Assembly (NCBI RefSeq): GCF_014648855.1 | Contig: NZ_BMRX01000003.1 | Location: 310,001 to 374,000 of the forward strand | DNA: 64,000 bases | Source: Streptomyces parvulus | GTDB taxonomy: Bacteria > Actinomycetota > Actinomycetes > Streptomycetales > Streptomycetaceae | Direction: 5' to 3' | Shown: positions 18,379 through 27,700 of the stretch, piece by piece | Layout of the letters: each line of letters begins with the position of its first letter | Numbering within the stretch: position 1 is the stretch's first letter | Notes under the pieces: model-generated | Database searches by the model: none | Told to the model about the DNA's origin: nothing | The model's input: the letters and a program-made list of their open reading frames with translations, nothing else | Program-made: the position numbers and the translations under genes

Positions 18379-18410
18379 TTGCGCGGGGTCATCGCGGCGG
18401 CCCCGCGCAA
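18379..18410. promoter_or_regulatory. 10-bp inverted repeat with 12-base spacer, terminator or operator
   Basis: TTGCGCGGGG at 18379-18388 and CCCCGCGCAA at 18401-18410 are exact inverted copies. It lies 20 bases after the regulator stop, so it may end that transcript. It also directly adjoins the dehydrogenase promoter, so an operator role is possible. Confidence 0.5.
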
Positions 18411-18439
18411 CGTCCCTGCAACGTCCCGCTGCCTAGCCT
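18407..18439 (+). promoter_or_regulatory. predicted aldehyde dehydrogenase promoter with tandem activator sites
   Basis: GCAACGTCCC occurs twice (18407-18416 and 18418-18427), spaced 11 bases, one helical turn. TAGCCT at 18434-18439 is a plausible -10, and the -35 position (18411-18416) falls inside the first copy and matches the consensus poorly. This is the layout expected for an activator-dependent promoter. Confidence 0.45.
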
Positions 18440-18491
18440 CACGCGCAGAGCCGTCCAACGGCGGGCGGCGCTCGACGAGGAGGCATTCAGG

Positions 18492-20015
18492 ATGACCCGT
18501 TACACGGCGCCCGGCACCGAGGGCGCGATCGTCTCCTACCAGTCGCGCTACGACCACTTCATCGGCGGGGAGTACGTGCCTCCGGCCCGCGGGCAGTACT
18601 TCGAGAACCCCTCCCCCGTGAACGGGCAGCCGTTCACCGAGATCGCCCGCGGCACGGCGGAGGACGTGGAGCGTGCGCTGGACGCCGCGCACGCGGCCGC
18701 CCCGGGCTGGGGGCGCAGCTCGGTGACCGAGCGTTCCGACATCCTGCTCAAGATCGCCGAGCGGATGGAGGCGAACCTGGAGTCCCTCGCGGTCGCCGAG
18801 AGCTGGGAGAACGGCAAGCCGGTCCGCGAGACCCTGGCCGCCGACATCCCGCTGGCCATCGACCACTTCCGCTACTTCGCGGGCGCGGTCCGCGCCCAGG
18901 AGGGCTCGCTCAGCGAGATCGACGACGACACCGTCGCGTACCACTTCCACGAGCCGCTGGGTGTCGTCGCCCAGATCATCCCGTGGAACTTCCCGATCCT
19001 GATGGCCGCCTGGAAGCTCGCCCCGGCACTCGCCGCGGGCAACGCGGTGGTGCTGAAGCCGGCCGAGCAGACCCCGGCATCGATCCACTACTGGCTGAGC
19101 CTGGTCGCGGACCTGCTGCCGCCCGGCGTCCTGAACGTCGTCAACGGCTTCGGCGTGGAGGCGGGCAAGCCGCTGGCGTCCAGTCCGCGGGTGGCGAAGG
19201 TGGCGTTCACCGGGGAGACCACCACCGGGCGGTTGATCATGCAGTACGCCTCGGAGAACATCAAGCCGGTCACGCTGGAGCTGGGCGGCAAGTCGCCCAA
19301 CATCTTCTTCGACGACGTCTGGGCGCGGGACGACGACTTCCGCGACAAGGCGCTCGAGGGCTTCACGATGTTCGCGCTCAACCAGGGGGAGGTCTGCACC
19401 TGCCCCTCGCGGGCCCTGGTCCAGCGGGGGAACTACGCCGAGTTCATGGCGGCCGCCGTGGCGCGGACCGAGGCGATCAAGCCGGGCAACCCCCTCGACA
19501 CCGACACGATGATCGGCGCGCAGGCGTCCAACGACCAGCTGGAGAAGATCCTTTCGTACCTGGACGTCGGCCGGCAGGAGGGCGCCAAGGTACTCACGGG
19601 CGGCGAGCGCGTCGAGCACGACGGCGAGTTGAAGGGCGGGTACTACGTCCAGCCGACCGTCTTCGAGGGAGACAACCGGATGCGGATCTTCCAGGAGGAG
19701 ATCTTCGGCCCGGTCGTGTCGGTCACGTCCTTCGACGACTTCGACGACGCGATCAAGACGGCCAACGACACGCTGTACGGCCTCGGAGCAGGCGTGTGGA
19801 CCCGCGACATGAACACCGCATACCGCGCGGGACGCGCGATCCAGGCGGGACGGGTGTGGACCAACTGCTACCACGCGTATCCGGCGCACGCCGCCTTCGG
19901 CGGGTACAAGCAGTCGGGCATCGGCCGGGAGAACCACAAGATGATGCTGGAGCACTACCAGCAGACGAAGAACCTCCTGGTCTCGTACTCGCCGAAGAAG
20001 CTGGGCTTCTTCTAG
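18492..20015 (+). CDS. NAD-dependent aldehyde dehydrogenase (AldA/ThcA type)
   Basis: A 507-aa ALDH oxidising an aldehyde to the acid with NAD. The cofactor segment reads IIPWNFPI, the glycine motif FTGETTTGR, the general base Glu is in LELGGKSPN, and the nucleophile Cys in [20 protein letters not shown] and [12 protein letters not shown] complete the family signature. The doubled cysteine (CTC) and QGEVC context are typical of acetaldehyde/chloroacetaldehyde dehydrogenases (AldB, ExaC, ThcA). It is probably activated by the GAF regulator encoded just upstream. The hairpin at 20029 follows. Confidence 0.95.
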   Translation: MTRYTAPGTEGAIVSYQSRYDHFIGGEYVPPARGQYFENPSPVNGQPFTEIARGTAEDVERALDAAHAAAPGWGRSSVTERSDILLKIAERMEANLESLAVAESWENGKPVRETLAADIPLAIDHFRYFAGAVRAQEGSLSEIDDDTVAYHFHEPLGVVAQIIPWNFPILMAAWKLAPALAAGNAVVLKPAEQTPASIHYWLSLVADLLPPGVLNVVNGFGVEAGKPLASSPRVAKVAFTGETTTGRLIMQYASENIKPVTLELGGKSPNIFFDDVWARDDDFRDKALEGFTMFALNQGEVCTCPSRALVQRGNYAEFMAAAVARTEAIKPGNPLDTDTMIGAQASNDQLEKILSYLDVGRQEGAKVLTGGERVEHDGELKGGYYVQPTVFEGDNRMRIFQEEIFGPVVSVTSFDDFDDAIKTANDTLYGLGAGVWTRDMNTAYRAGRAIQAGRVWTNCYHAYPAHAAFGGYKQSGIGRENHKMMLEHYQQTKNLLVSYSPKKLGFF

Positions 20016-20028
20016 AGATCCGGGCGTG

Positions 20029-20061
20029 CGTGCCTGCCGGGCGGGTGACCGGGCAGGCACG
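20029..20061 (+). terminator. stem-loop terminator after the aldehyde dehydrogenase
   Basis: CGTGCCTGCC at 20029-20038 pairs perfectly with GGCAGGCACG at 20052-20061 (10 bp, 13-base loop), beginning 14 bases after the stop codon. Confidence 0.7.
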
Positions 20062-20154
20062 ACCGGCTGATGAAGGCGGTCCCTGCTCCGGGCAACCCGT
20101 TACGGGCGACGAGATACAGTGCGCGGGACGGCAGCCTGGTGAGAGAGGGGCAGC

Positions 20155-21369
20155 GTGACCGACACCAGCGACACCCGACCCGCCGACAGCGAGGCGCGGT
20201 CCCCGGGGCAGAGTGCACTGCACCGTGTGATGCGCTACGTCCCTCTGATCGCGCCGGTGCTCCTGTGGGCCGTGCCCTGCTGGGTGCTCCTGTACGCGGG
20301 GCAGCACTGGCCGCTGCCCGTCACACTGGCCGGCAGCGCCCTGTTCGCGCTCGGCCTGGTCGCCATGCCGCTCGCGATGGCACGCGGCCACGGGCGGCGT
20401 CAGCAGGACGGGGCGGCCATCGTCGGTGACACCCTGCTCGGTACCGGCTGGGTGCTGTTCACGTGGTCCGTTCTCCTGGGCGTTCTGCTGCGTCTCGTCC
20501 TGCTGCTGGCCGGCGTCGGCGAGGGACAGGACCGGGCCCGCATCGTCACCTGGGCCGTCCTCGGCGTGAGCGCCGTGCTGCTGGCCTGGGGGTACGTCGA
20601 GGCGCGCCGCGTACCGCGCGTGCGCCGACTCGACGTTCGGCTCCCCCGGCTGGGTGCCGGTCTCGACGGCACGCGGGTCGCACTCATCACCGACACCCAC
20701 TACGGCCCGCTGGACCGTGCCCGGTGGTCGGCTCGGGTGTGCGAGACGGTGAACACCCTGGAGGCCGACCTGGTGTGCCACACCGGCGACATCGCCGACG
20801 GCACGGCGGAACGCCGCCGTGCCCAGGCCGCCCCGCTCGGCACCGTGCGCGCCACCCGGGCCCGGGTGTACGTCACCGGCAACCACGAGTACTACAGCGA
20901 GGCCCAGGGCTGGGTCGACCTGATGGACGAACTGGGCTGGGAGCCGCTGCGCAACCGCCACCTGCTGCTGGAACGCGGAGGCGACACCCTGGTGGTCGCC
21001 GGCGTGGACGACGTCACCGCCGAGTCCTCCGGTCTGGAAGGCCACCGCGCCCACCTCGACGGGGCGTTGAGCGGCGTCGACCCCGACCATCCGGTGCTGC
21101 TCCTGGCCCACCAGCCCAAGTTCGTCGACCGGGCGGCGGCCGCGGGCGTCGACCTGCAGCTCTCCGGCCACACGCACGGCGGCCAGATCTGGCCCTTCCA
21201 CCATCTCGTCCGGCTCGACCAGCCCGCCCTCGCCGGCCTCACCCGGCACGGGGACCGCACACTCCTCTACACGAGCCGCGGCACCGGCTTCTGGGGACCG
21301 CCGTTCCGCGTCTTCGCCCCCAGCGAGATCACCCTGCTCGTGCTCCGCTCCCCCGGCGCGGTCACGTAG
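20155..21369 (+). CDS. membrane-anchored metallophosphoesterase
   Basis: A 404-aa protein. Residues about 25-150 hold four membrane segments; the C-terminal 250 residues are a calcineurin-like phosphoesterase. Metal motifs are all present: DTHYG (D-x-H), GDIAD (GDxxD), GNHE, a lone His in LLAHQPK, and SGHTHGGQ. This is the YkuE/YaeI-like subfamily; known members act on lipid-linked phosphates or nucleotide sugars, but the substrate here cannot be given. The start is GTG at 20155 with GAGAGAGGGG upstream. Convergent with the next gene. Confidence 0.9.
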   Translation: MTDTSDTRPADSEARSPGQSALHRVMRYVPLIAPVLLWAVPCWVLLYAGQHWPLPVTLAGSALFALGLVAMPLAMARGHGRRQQDGAAIVGDTLLGTGWVLFTWSVLLGVLLRLVLLLAGVGEGQDRARIVTWAVLGVSAVLLAWGYVEARRVPRVRRLDVRLPRLGAGLDGTRVALITDTHYGPLDRARWSARVCETVNTLEADLVCHTGDIADGTAERRRAQAAPLGTVRATRARVYVTGNHEYYSEAQGWVDLMDELGWEPLRNRHLLLERGGDTLVVAGVDDVTAESSGLEGHRAHLDGALSGVDPDHPVLLLAHQPKFVDRAAAAGVDLQLSGHTHGGQIWPFHHLVRLDQPALAGLTRHGDRTLLYTSRGTGFWGPPFRVFAPSEITLLVLRSPGAVT

Positions 21370-21425
21370 ACGCGACGAGGGGAAGCCGTGTGGTTCCCGG
21401 GTGCGCCACCCGCCGGGGACGCCCG

Positions 21426-21818
21426 CTAATCGACCCGCACCTCGGTGTTCTGGCCGACATGCAGCAGCCAGCGGTCGTCGGGGGTCTTCGTCATGACGTA
21501 CAGCGGTGAGCCCTCCGTGTCGCCCGTCGGCGCGTGGTAGACCTGTCTGACCTTGACGGCCGCCACGTCGGGGCGCAGGAAGCGGATGTGGACCGGCTCG
21601 TAGGTGACGTCGCCGGACCAGACGGCGCCGGGCAGCACGGCGCGGGTGAACTCCGCGATCGCGTCGAGGCCCACGAGGACCTTGCCGTGGGCGGTGGTCC
21701 ACAGGGCGTCGGGGTGGAAGAGGGCGAGGAAGCCTTCGGCGTCCTTCGCGCGCTGGGTGCGTTCGACGGTGGCGACGACCTGCGCGATCGCCTCGAGGTC
21801 CAAGGTGTCGGTGTCCAT
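21426..21818 (-). CDS. SgcJ/EcaC (SnoaL-like) family protein
   Basis: A 130-aa alpha+beta barrel protein of the NTF2-like superfamily. The pattern IAQVVATVERTQRAKDAEGFLALFHPDALWTT is the helical cone opening followed by the first strand; WLLHVGQNTEV is the last strand. Proteins of this group are usually annotated as SgcJ/EcaC family oxidoreductases, after members in enediyne gene clusters, but many are binding proteins or isomerases and the activity is rarely known. It stands alone on the minus strand with the DUF2071 gene 34 bases upstream, possibly sharing its transcript. Confidence 0.8.
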   Translation of the reverse strand: MDTDTLDLEAIAQVVATVERTQRAKDAEGFLALFHPDALWTTAHGKVLVGLDAIAEFTRAVLPGAVWSGDVTYEPVHIRFLRPDVAAVKVRQVYHAPTGDTEGSPLYVMTKTPDDRWLLHVGQNTEVRVD

Positions 21819-21852
21819 GCGCGCAACTGTGGTCCCTCAAGCGCGCTTGAGG

Positions 21853-22611
21853 TCAAGGACCGAGGAGCGCGGCGGGGGCCGGGCGTGCGGGGCGGCCGAG
21901 ACGGACCGGGACGCCGGGTGAGTACAGGACGCTGACCGGGGCGCCGGTGGGGGCCTCCAGGCCAGCGGCCGCGACCAGGTTCTCGTCGCAGGTCAGGAGC
22001 CGCGCCCGGTGCAGGGGCCAGCGGGGATGGTCGTTGGGGAGGTACGCGGCGCCGCCGGAGAACATGTTGTGCATGCCCCACCGGGCGGTGAGGAAGTGTT
22101 CGAGGGCGGTGGGTTCGTGGATGCGTTCACCGGGCCGTACGGTGATGCGGCTGTGGGCGCCGCGCGGGCCGGGCCAGCGGCGGGAACTGGTGTAGGTCAC
22201 GGTGTCTCCCACGGTGCGGACGGCCATCCGGGACCACAGGTAGGGCAGGCGGAAGCCGGCGCGGCCCAGCACCACCGGGATCAGCCGCGAGGCGTCCATC
22301 GACCGGAAGACGACTCCGCGGCGGCCGTGTCCGTCCACGCTGTACAGGCGCACGTTGGTCTCCGGGAACGAGCCGAAGTACGGGATCCCGGGCGTCCGGA
22401 ACCAGCCGACCCGGTGCATGCGGAAGGCGACAAGACCGACGTACGTGAGCCCGTCGTGCGTGTCCGGGACGGTGCCGGGCGGCATGAGTCCGGCCACGGC
22501 CGCGGGCTCGACCGCCCAGTGGACGAAGGCGAGGTCGAGCCACTGCTGGGTCAGGAGCGGCATCCCTATGGCCGCGGGAGCGTCGGGCGTGACCGCACTG
22601 GGCTTGTGCAC
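21853..22611 (-). CDS. YqjF family protein (DUF2071)
   Basis: A 252-aa protein with the DUF2071 hallmarks: MPLLTQQWLDLAFVHWAVEP at the start (W-x-x-L-h-x-x-H-W), the LMPPGTVPDTHDGLTYVGLV core, and NVRLYSVDGHGRRGVVFRSMDASR. The family is soluble and of unknown activity, though often found with oxidoreductases. GTG 22611 is the best start; no clear ribosome site precedes it, so the transcript could be leaderless. It is divergent from the MerR-clamp gene. Confidence 0.82.
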   Translation of the reverse strand: MHKPSAVTPDAPAAIGMPLLTQQWLDLAFVHWAVEPAAVAGLMPPGTVPDTHDGLTYVGLVAFRMHRVGWFRTPGIPYFGSFPETNVRLYSVDGHGRRGVVFRSMDASRLIPVVLGRAGFRLPYLWSRMAVRTVGDTVTYTSSRRWPGPRGAHSRITVRPGERIHEPTALEHFLTARWGMHNMFSGGAAYLPNDHPRWPLHRARLLTCDENLVAAAGLEAPTGAPVSVLYSPGVPVRLGRPARPAPAALLGP

Positions 22612-22723
22612 CGCGCCAGGATGGCAGACGGGCGGCAGCGCCCCGCGCGGGGTCGGGTACACCTGTGCCGGGATTGACCCTCGACCTGGTCGAGGCCGCA
22701 GAGTTCCGGACGTGGAGAGCGAG

Positions 22724-23818
22724 ATGCGCAGCATTGGGGAGTTGGCCCGCGACAGCGGGCTGGGCGTGAGCGCCCTGCGGTTCTACGACCGGGCCGGTGT
22801 GCTGGTGCCGGCCCGAGTGGATCCGGTGAGCGGCTACCGCTGGTACGCGCCCGGGCAGCTCGAGGAGGCCCGCCTGCTGGCGCGGCTGCGGAGGGCCGGG
22901 ATGCCGTTGGCGGACGTCCGGCTGGTGCTGGCCGGCTGGTCCGGCGCGGACACCGATCTCGTACGCGGGCTGCTCCAGGCGCATCTGCGCCGGCTCGAAC
23001 GGGATCTGGCCGGTGCGCGCGGCGAGTTCTCCGCAGTCCGAGTGATGCTCGACCAGAGGGAGAGTCCCATGACCGTTCCAGCCCGTACCGACGCCGTCCG
23101 GCTGTCCGTGCCCGCGGGCGAACTGCGCGCGGCGCTCGACGCGGTCCGTTTCGCCGTGGGCCGCGACCCCGAGCTGCCGATGCTCGCCGGGGTCCTGTTC
23201 GACGCGGAGGGCGGCGAGAGCGGAGGGCTGCGCGTGGTGGCGACCGACCGGTACCGGATGGCCGTCGCGCGGACGGCTGCCGCCGGGCACGGCGGGCCAC
23301 CCGCCCGGATCCTGGTGCCCGCGCCGCTCGTCGACGCCATGCGCGCCCTGTTGAGCGGCGACGAGACCGTTCACCTGAGTGTCGAGGACGACCGTGTGAC
23401 GCTGTGGGCCGGGGACCGGCAGGCGGCCGGGGAGCGCCTCGCGTACGACTTCCCCGACTACCGCCGCCTGGTGCGGCTGCCGGCGGGACGGCGGGCCGAG
23501 GTCGACGTGGCCGCGTTCCGCAGGGCGCTGGAGGACGGTCCCGTCCGGGCCGGCGAGGCGCGCGAAGAGGCGGGGGACGCGCAGGACCTGAGCGTGCTCC
23601 ACGTGGCGGACGACGGCACGGTGACCGTGTGCGGGGAGGGGGACGAGGACAGGGACGTCGTCGCGGTGAACCGCGGGTTCCTGCTGGACGCGCTCACCGC
23701 CGCGGGCCGGGAGCGGCTGCTCCTGGAGTTCGGCGCGCCCACGGCGCCGCTCGCGGTCCGGCGGACCGACGACGAGGACACCTTCTCGCTGCTGATGCCG
23801 GTCCGGCTGGACGGCTGA
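22724..23818 (+). CDS. MerR helix-turn-helix fused to sliding-clamp (DnaN) domains II-III
   Basis: A 364-aa chimera. Residues 1-115 are a MerR DNA-binding unit: IGELARDSGLGVSALRFYDR, then GYRWYAPGQ, then a long dimerisation helix. Residues 124-364 align by eye with domains II and III of the beta subunit of DNA polymerase III: ATDRYRMA at 173-180, FPDYRR at 243-248, NRGFLLDAL near 316, and LLMPVRL ending at 362, where E. coli DnaN ends in MPMRL. Clamp domain I is missing and the MerR part takes its place, so total length stays close to that of a normal clamp (366 aa). This is not the replicative clamp gene, which sits by dnaA. ATG 22724 follows GGAGAG. A terminator hairpin follows at once. Confidence 0.9.
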   Translation: MRSIGELARDSGLGVSALRFYDRAGVLVPARVDPVSGYRWYAPGQLEEARLLARLRRAGMPLADVRLVLAGWSGADTDLVRGLLQAHLRRLERDLAGARGEFSAVRVMLDQRESPMTVPARTDAVRLSVPAGELRAALDAVRFAVGRDPELPMLAGVLFDAEGGESGGLRVVATDRYRMAVARTAAAGHGGPPARILVPAPLVDAMRALLSGDETVHLSVEDDRVTLWAGDRQAAGERLAYDFPDYRRLVRLPAGRRAEVDVAAFRRALEDGPVRAGEAREEAGDAQDLSVLHVADDGTVTVCGEGDEDRDVVAVNRGFLLDALTAAGRERLLLEFGAPTAPLAVRRTDDEDTFSLLMPVRLDG

Positions 23819-23836
23819 GGGGCGCCGGGGCGCCCC
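23819..23836 (+). terminator. short strong hairpin directly after the MerR-clamp stop
   Basis: GGGGCGCC and GGCGCCCC form an 8-bp perfect stem around GG, starting on the base after the TGA. A TACAGT -10-like hexamer lies at 23887-23892, so the next operon probably has its own promoter. Confidence 0.6.
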
Positions 23837-23929
23837 TCCCGTCCCTGGCCGTCGACTGCGCCGAGGGCGTTGTCAGTGGTCTCGCCTACAGTTTTCGGCA
23901 GTTGATCACTGCGGTGCGGGGAGGCACTC

Positions 23930-24784
23930 ATGGGGTGGGTGACGGCCGGGGACTACGAGGTCGCCCTGGACGACGGAAAGGTGGTCTGCCGCAACGCGGC
24001 GGGGCGGCGGCTGAAGTCGGTCCCGGCGAAGCTCGCGGACGATCCGGCCGTGGTCGGGCTGCGGCAGCTCGTCGAATGGCTGGACCGGCATGAACGCCAG
24101 TGCCTCACCGACGTCGAGCGCTGGATGGTGCGGTCGCTGCCCGTCCCCCTGGACGTCCTCACCCGGGTGTGGGCCGACCCCGCCTGGCGGTCGGCGCTGC
24201 GCGACCTCGTCGTCACCGGACCGGACGGCGAGGTGGCGGGCTTCCTGCGGGACGCCGACCCCGGGCGTGGGCTGGGCCTCGTCGACCTCGACGGGGACAC
24301 GGTGCGCATCGCCCCCACCCTCGTCCACCTGCCGCACCCGGTCCTCCTGGACGACCTGGAGGAGCTGCGGGAGTTCGCGGTCGAGCTCGGCGTCGAGCAG
24401 CGCGCCCAGCAGCTCTTCCGTGAGGTGTGGCACCGTCCCGCCACCCTCGACGCCGACGCCACCTCCGTCGAGGACTACGCGGGCGGCGCGTTCAAGGAAC
24501 TGCGCTTCCTGCACGGGCGGGTCACCCAGCTCGGCCACCGCGTGCGCGGCGGGTACGCCGTCTGCTCCGTCTGGGAGGACGGCCGGAGCGTGGAGGCCCG
24601 GGTCTGGGTCGGCGACTTCGACGGCTACGAGGAGACCGAGACCGGCTCCCTGACCTGGACCGACGCTACGGGACGGGAGTTGAGGGCGGGGCAGATCGGG
24701 CCGGTGGCCTGGTCGGAGGGCATGCGCATGGCCGCCGCGCTGTACGCCGGCCGGGACATCGAGGACGAGGAGCGCGCCGCGTGA
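23930..24784 (+). CDS. DUF4132 (MolR/YehI C-terminal-like) protein
   Basis: A 284-aa protein, first gene of the yeh-like cluster. It resembles the DUF4132 domain that ends E. coli YehI/MolR and many WGR-domain proteins: a helical part (LVEWLDRHERQCLTDVERWMVRSL), a W-x-x-ALRDLVV strand, a conserved acidic segment with LPHPVLL, and a closing GQIGPVAWSEGMRMAAAL like the D-P-V-x-x-S-E-v-l ending of the family. No catalytic residues are known. Four-base overlap (GTGA) with the next gene indicates translational coupling. The domain assignment is by eye. Confidence 0.7.
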   Translation: MGWVTAGDYEVALDDGKVVCRNAAGRRLKSVPAKLADDPAVVGLRQLVEWLDRHERQCLTDVERWMVRSLPVPLDVLTRVWADPAWRSALRDLVVTGPDGEVAGFLRDADPGRGLGLVDLDGDTVRIAPTLVHLPHPVLLDDLEELREFAVELGVEQRAQQLFREVWHRPATLDADATSVEDYAGGAFKELRFLHGRVTQLGHRVRGGYAVCSVWEDGRSVEARVWVGDFDGYEETETGSLTWTDATGRELRAGQIGPVAWSEGMRMAAALYAGRDIEDEERAA

Positions 24785-27700
24785 GCACCGTGCAGACCGT
24801 GAACGACACCGGCGCGGCCGGCGTCCGCACCCCCGCCCGTGAGGGCGCCGCCCAGGACGACGCCACCGTCGCCGCCCTGCTGGAGGCCGGTGCGCTGCTG
24901 CCGTCGGGCAGCACGGCACGGGAGGACGCCGACACCCTCACCGTGCGCAGCTACACGCATGCCGCGCTGGGCGACCGCAGCGTCGTGCGGCTCGTTCCGG
25001 GCACCCTCGGCGAGGCCGAGGACCTCGCCCTGGACTTCCTTGGCCTGGTCCGCGACGCGGAGGCTCCGGAGGTCGGGCAGGTCAGGCGGGAGACCCTCGG
25101 GTTCCCCGCCTGGGCGCTGGTCAACGACCCGGCCAACGGGCACCACGCGCTCGCGCTGGTCAAGGACGTCGAGCGGCTGGCGCGGCAGGCCAAGTCCCGT
25201 CCGGGCACGGCCAAGGAGGGCTTCGAGCAGCTCGGCGAGCGGCTCGGCCGGGCGGTGCCGCACTTCCTGCCGACCTTCTACGAGCAGGCGGCCCGGGTCT
25301 TCCTCCAGTACGACAACACCACCTACGCCGCGGCGTTCTTCGGCAAGGCACGCGACGCGGAGCGGGTGCACGCGCTCGCCGTCGACGAGGACCGGCAGCG
25401 GGCGGTCTTCCTGGAGTTCGCGTTCGCCGGCGCGCTGACGGTCAAGGCCCTGAAGCAGCACGTGAAGGATCTCGCCGACCGGCTGGACGCCTCCGAGGCA
25501 TGGGCCCAGTTCCGGCAGCTCGCGGTGGAGCGCTGTGCCGCCGGCATGCCGCCGTACGCGTCGCTGCCGCAGGACGCGCGCGTGCTCATCAAGGCCGCCG
25601 GACTGCCCCGGGTGGAGACGGAGGGCGACCTCGCCGCCGACCTGGTCGCCTCGCCCGCCGCCGTCCGCGCGCCCGCGTCCTTCTGGACCGCCTACCGGGC
25701 GTCCCTCGCCGACCTGGCCGGACGGCGGCCCGCCGTGCGTGAGCGGCTTCTGGAGATCATGCCCGCCGGCCTCGACCGCACCATCGAGAGTGACGAGTTC
25801 TGGCTGGCGCTGCTCACCGAATGCGGGGCCGACCGGCTCCTCACCGGCGAGGACGAGCCGGACGGCGCGGGGCACGGGGAGGCCGGGGGCGCCGAGCGCG
25901 GGGCGGGCGGTGTCGACGCCGCGGGCTGGCTCGGCCGCTGGGCCGCCCACCGCAAACACGGCTCCACGACGTGCGGAAGTTCTCCCTCCACCCTCGCCCT
26001 CGTCGCGCGCATGGCGCCCCGGCTGCGTGCCGACGCGCGGGCCGTCGACCTCTTCGCCGGCCGTCGGCACGCGGGCGCCGACATCGGTCTGCTGGACCTG
26101 TGCGTGGCCGAGGGCATCCCCCTCACACTGCCGGGACCCGGCACGGACGTCCATCTGGGTCTGGACCGCTGGGTGCGCGACACCGGTCCCGCCCGCCGCG
26201 ACCTCGCCGCGCTCGCGGCGGACCCGCGGCTGCGTCCCCTCCTCCTGAAGGCGGTCGGCGCCGTCGGCCAGAACCGGCAGTCGGGCTCCGTCCTGGAGCA
26301 CCTCGCCGACCACCCGGTGCTCCGCGACGTCCTGCGGGAGTGGCTGGACGGCGCGGTCGGGCAGCTGGCCGGCGCGCGCGGCCTGCCCGGCGCCCGCGAG
26401 GCGCTGCACCGGCTGAGCCCGTTCCGACCGGTCGCGCCCCGCGTCAATCCGGCGGCCGTGGCCCGGACCGCCGACTACGAGACGGCGCCCCTGCTCGCCC
26501 GCACCCTGCGGTCCGGCATCCTCGACGAACTCGGCTGGCCCGCCCTGGAGGAGGCCCTGCGCCTGCTCGACGGCGAGACCCGCCCGAGCCAGGACCGGGA
26601 CAACGCGCTCATCGTGAACGAGGCGTGGCCCTGCCTGATCCTCAGCCGGGGGCACAAGGCGGTCGTGGTGGGCCCCGACGAGATCCTCCTCGCGCATGAC
26701 CTGCGCCTCCCGGCCGACCTGGACCGCTGGCAGCGCCCGCAGTTCCGCTTCAGCGACGGGGAACTGCTCGTGGTCTGGTGGCAGGAGGGCAAGCAGCGCG
26801 GCTACTGGTCCAACCGGCCGTCCGAGGTGGTCACGCTCACCGGCGAGCAGATCGCCCGCTGGTGGCGCAACGAGGACTCGGCCGCCCCGTCCATCCCCCT
26901 GCCCGACGGCGGCCGCGCCACCGGCGGCCGCACCCTGCACGCCGGCGACACGGTACTTCCGGCGAGCCGCCCGGTGATCGGGGACGGCACGCTCCTCTGG
27001 CGCCAGGGCAGGCACGGGCGGCAGGCCGTGTGGCTGGAGTACGACCCGGCGACGGGCACGCACGGGCGGGCCTCCCTGCCCGACTTCCTGCGCTCCGGCA
27101 TCAGCGACGGGGCGACGCTGATCCAGGACCGCTGCGAAGTGCTGCCCCTGCAGCCCGGGCTGGAGCAGAGCCCGTTCGGCACGGACGGTGCCGTGCTCGG
27201 CCGCTGGACACGCGCCGAGGACGACGGCGGCGAGGTGCGTACGACCACGGGAACGCCCGACGGCCGCACCGTCACGCTGACCTCCTCCGGGCCGGGCGAG
27301 CGACTCGTCCCGCTCGGTGCGCTGCGACTGCCGGGCGGTGCGGCGCCCGTGGTGGCCCGGTCCCGGAACCGGATCACCCTCTTCGCCCAGGACGACGGCA
27401 CGCGGGCCGGGGAACTCGGGCGGGTGACACCGAACGAACGGGGCGGTGAGTTCGCCGCCGGTACCCCGCTGGTGCCGCCGGCCGCCTTCTGGCACGCCCT
27501 GCGCCCCCGGGACGAGCGGGCGTCGGCCGTGCTGCGCGCGTTCACCGACGAGCAGGCCGCCCACGTACTGCACGAGGCGGCGCGGGCACTGGCCGACCGG
27601 CAGGCGCTGGTGCGGGCCGCGAGCGGGGACGGTACGGAGGACGGTGGCGCCGCCGAGCCCGGGGTGCCGTCGGCCGAGGACGTGGTGCGGCAGGCCGTCT

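Noticed and set aside
16977..20060. Minus-strand open frame of 1027 codons across the GAF regulator and aldehyde dehydrogenase
   Set aside because: Opposite two well-identified genes; no domain, no ribosome site.
22724..23818. Replicative sliding clamp dnaN
   Set aside because: Clamp domain I is missing and replaced by MerR; the true dnaN lies near dnaA in Streptomyces.
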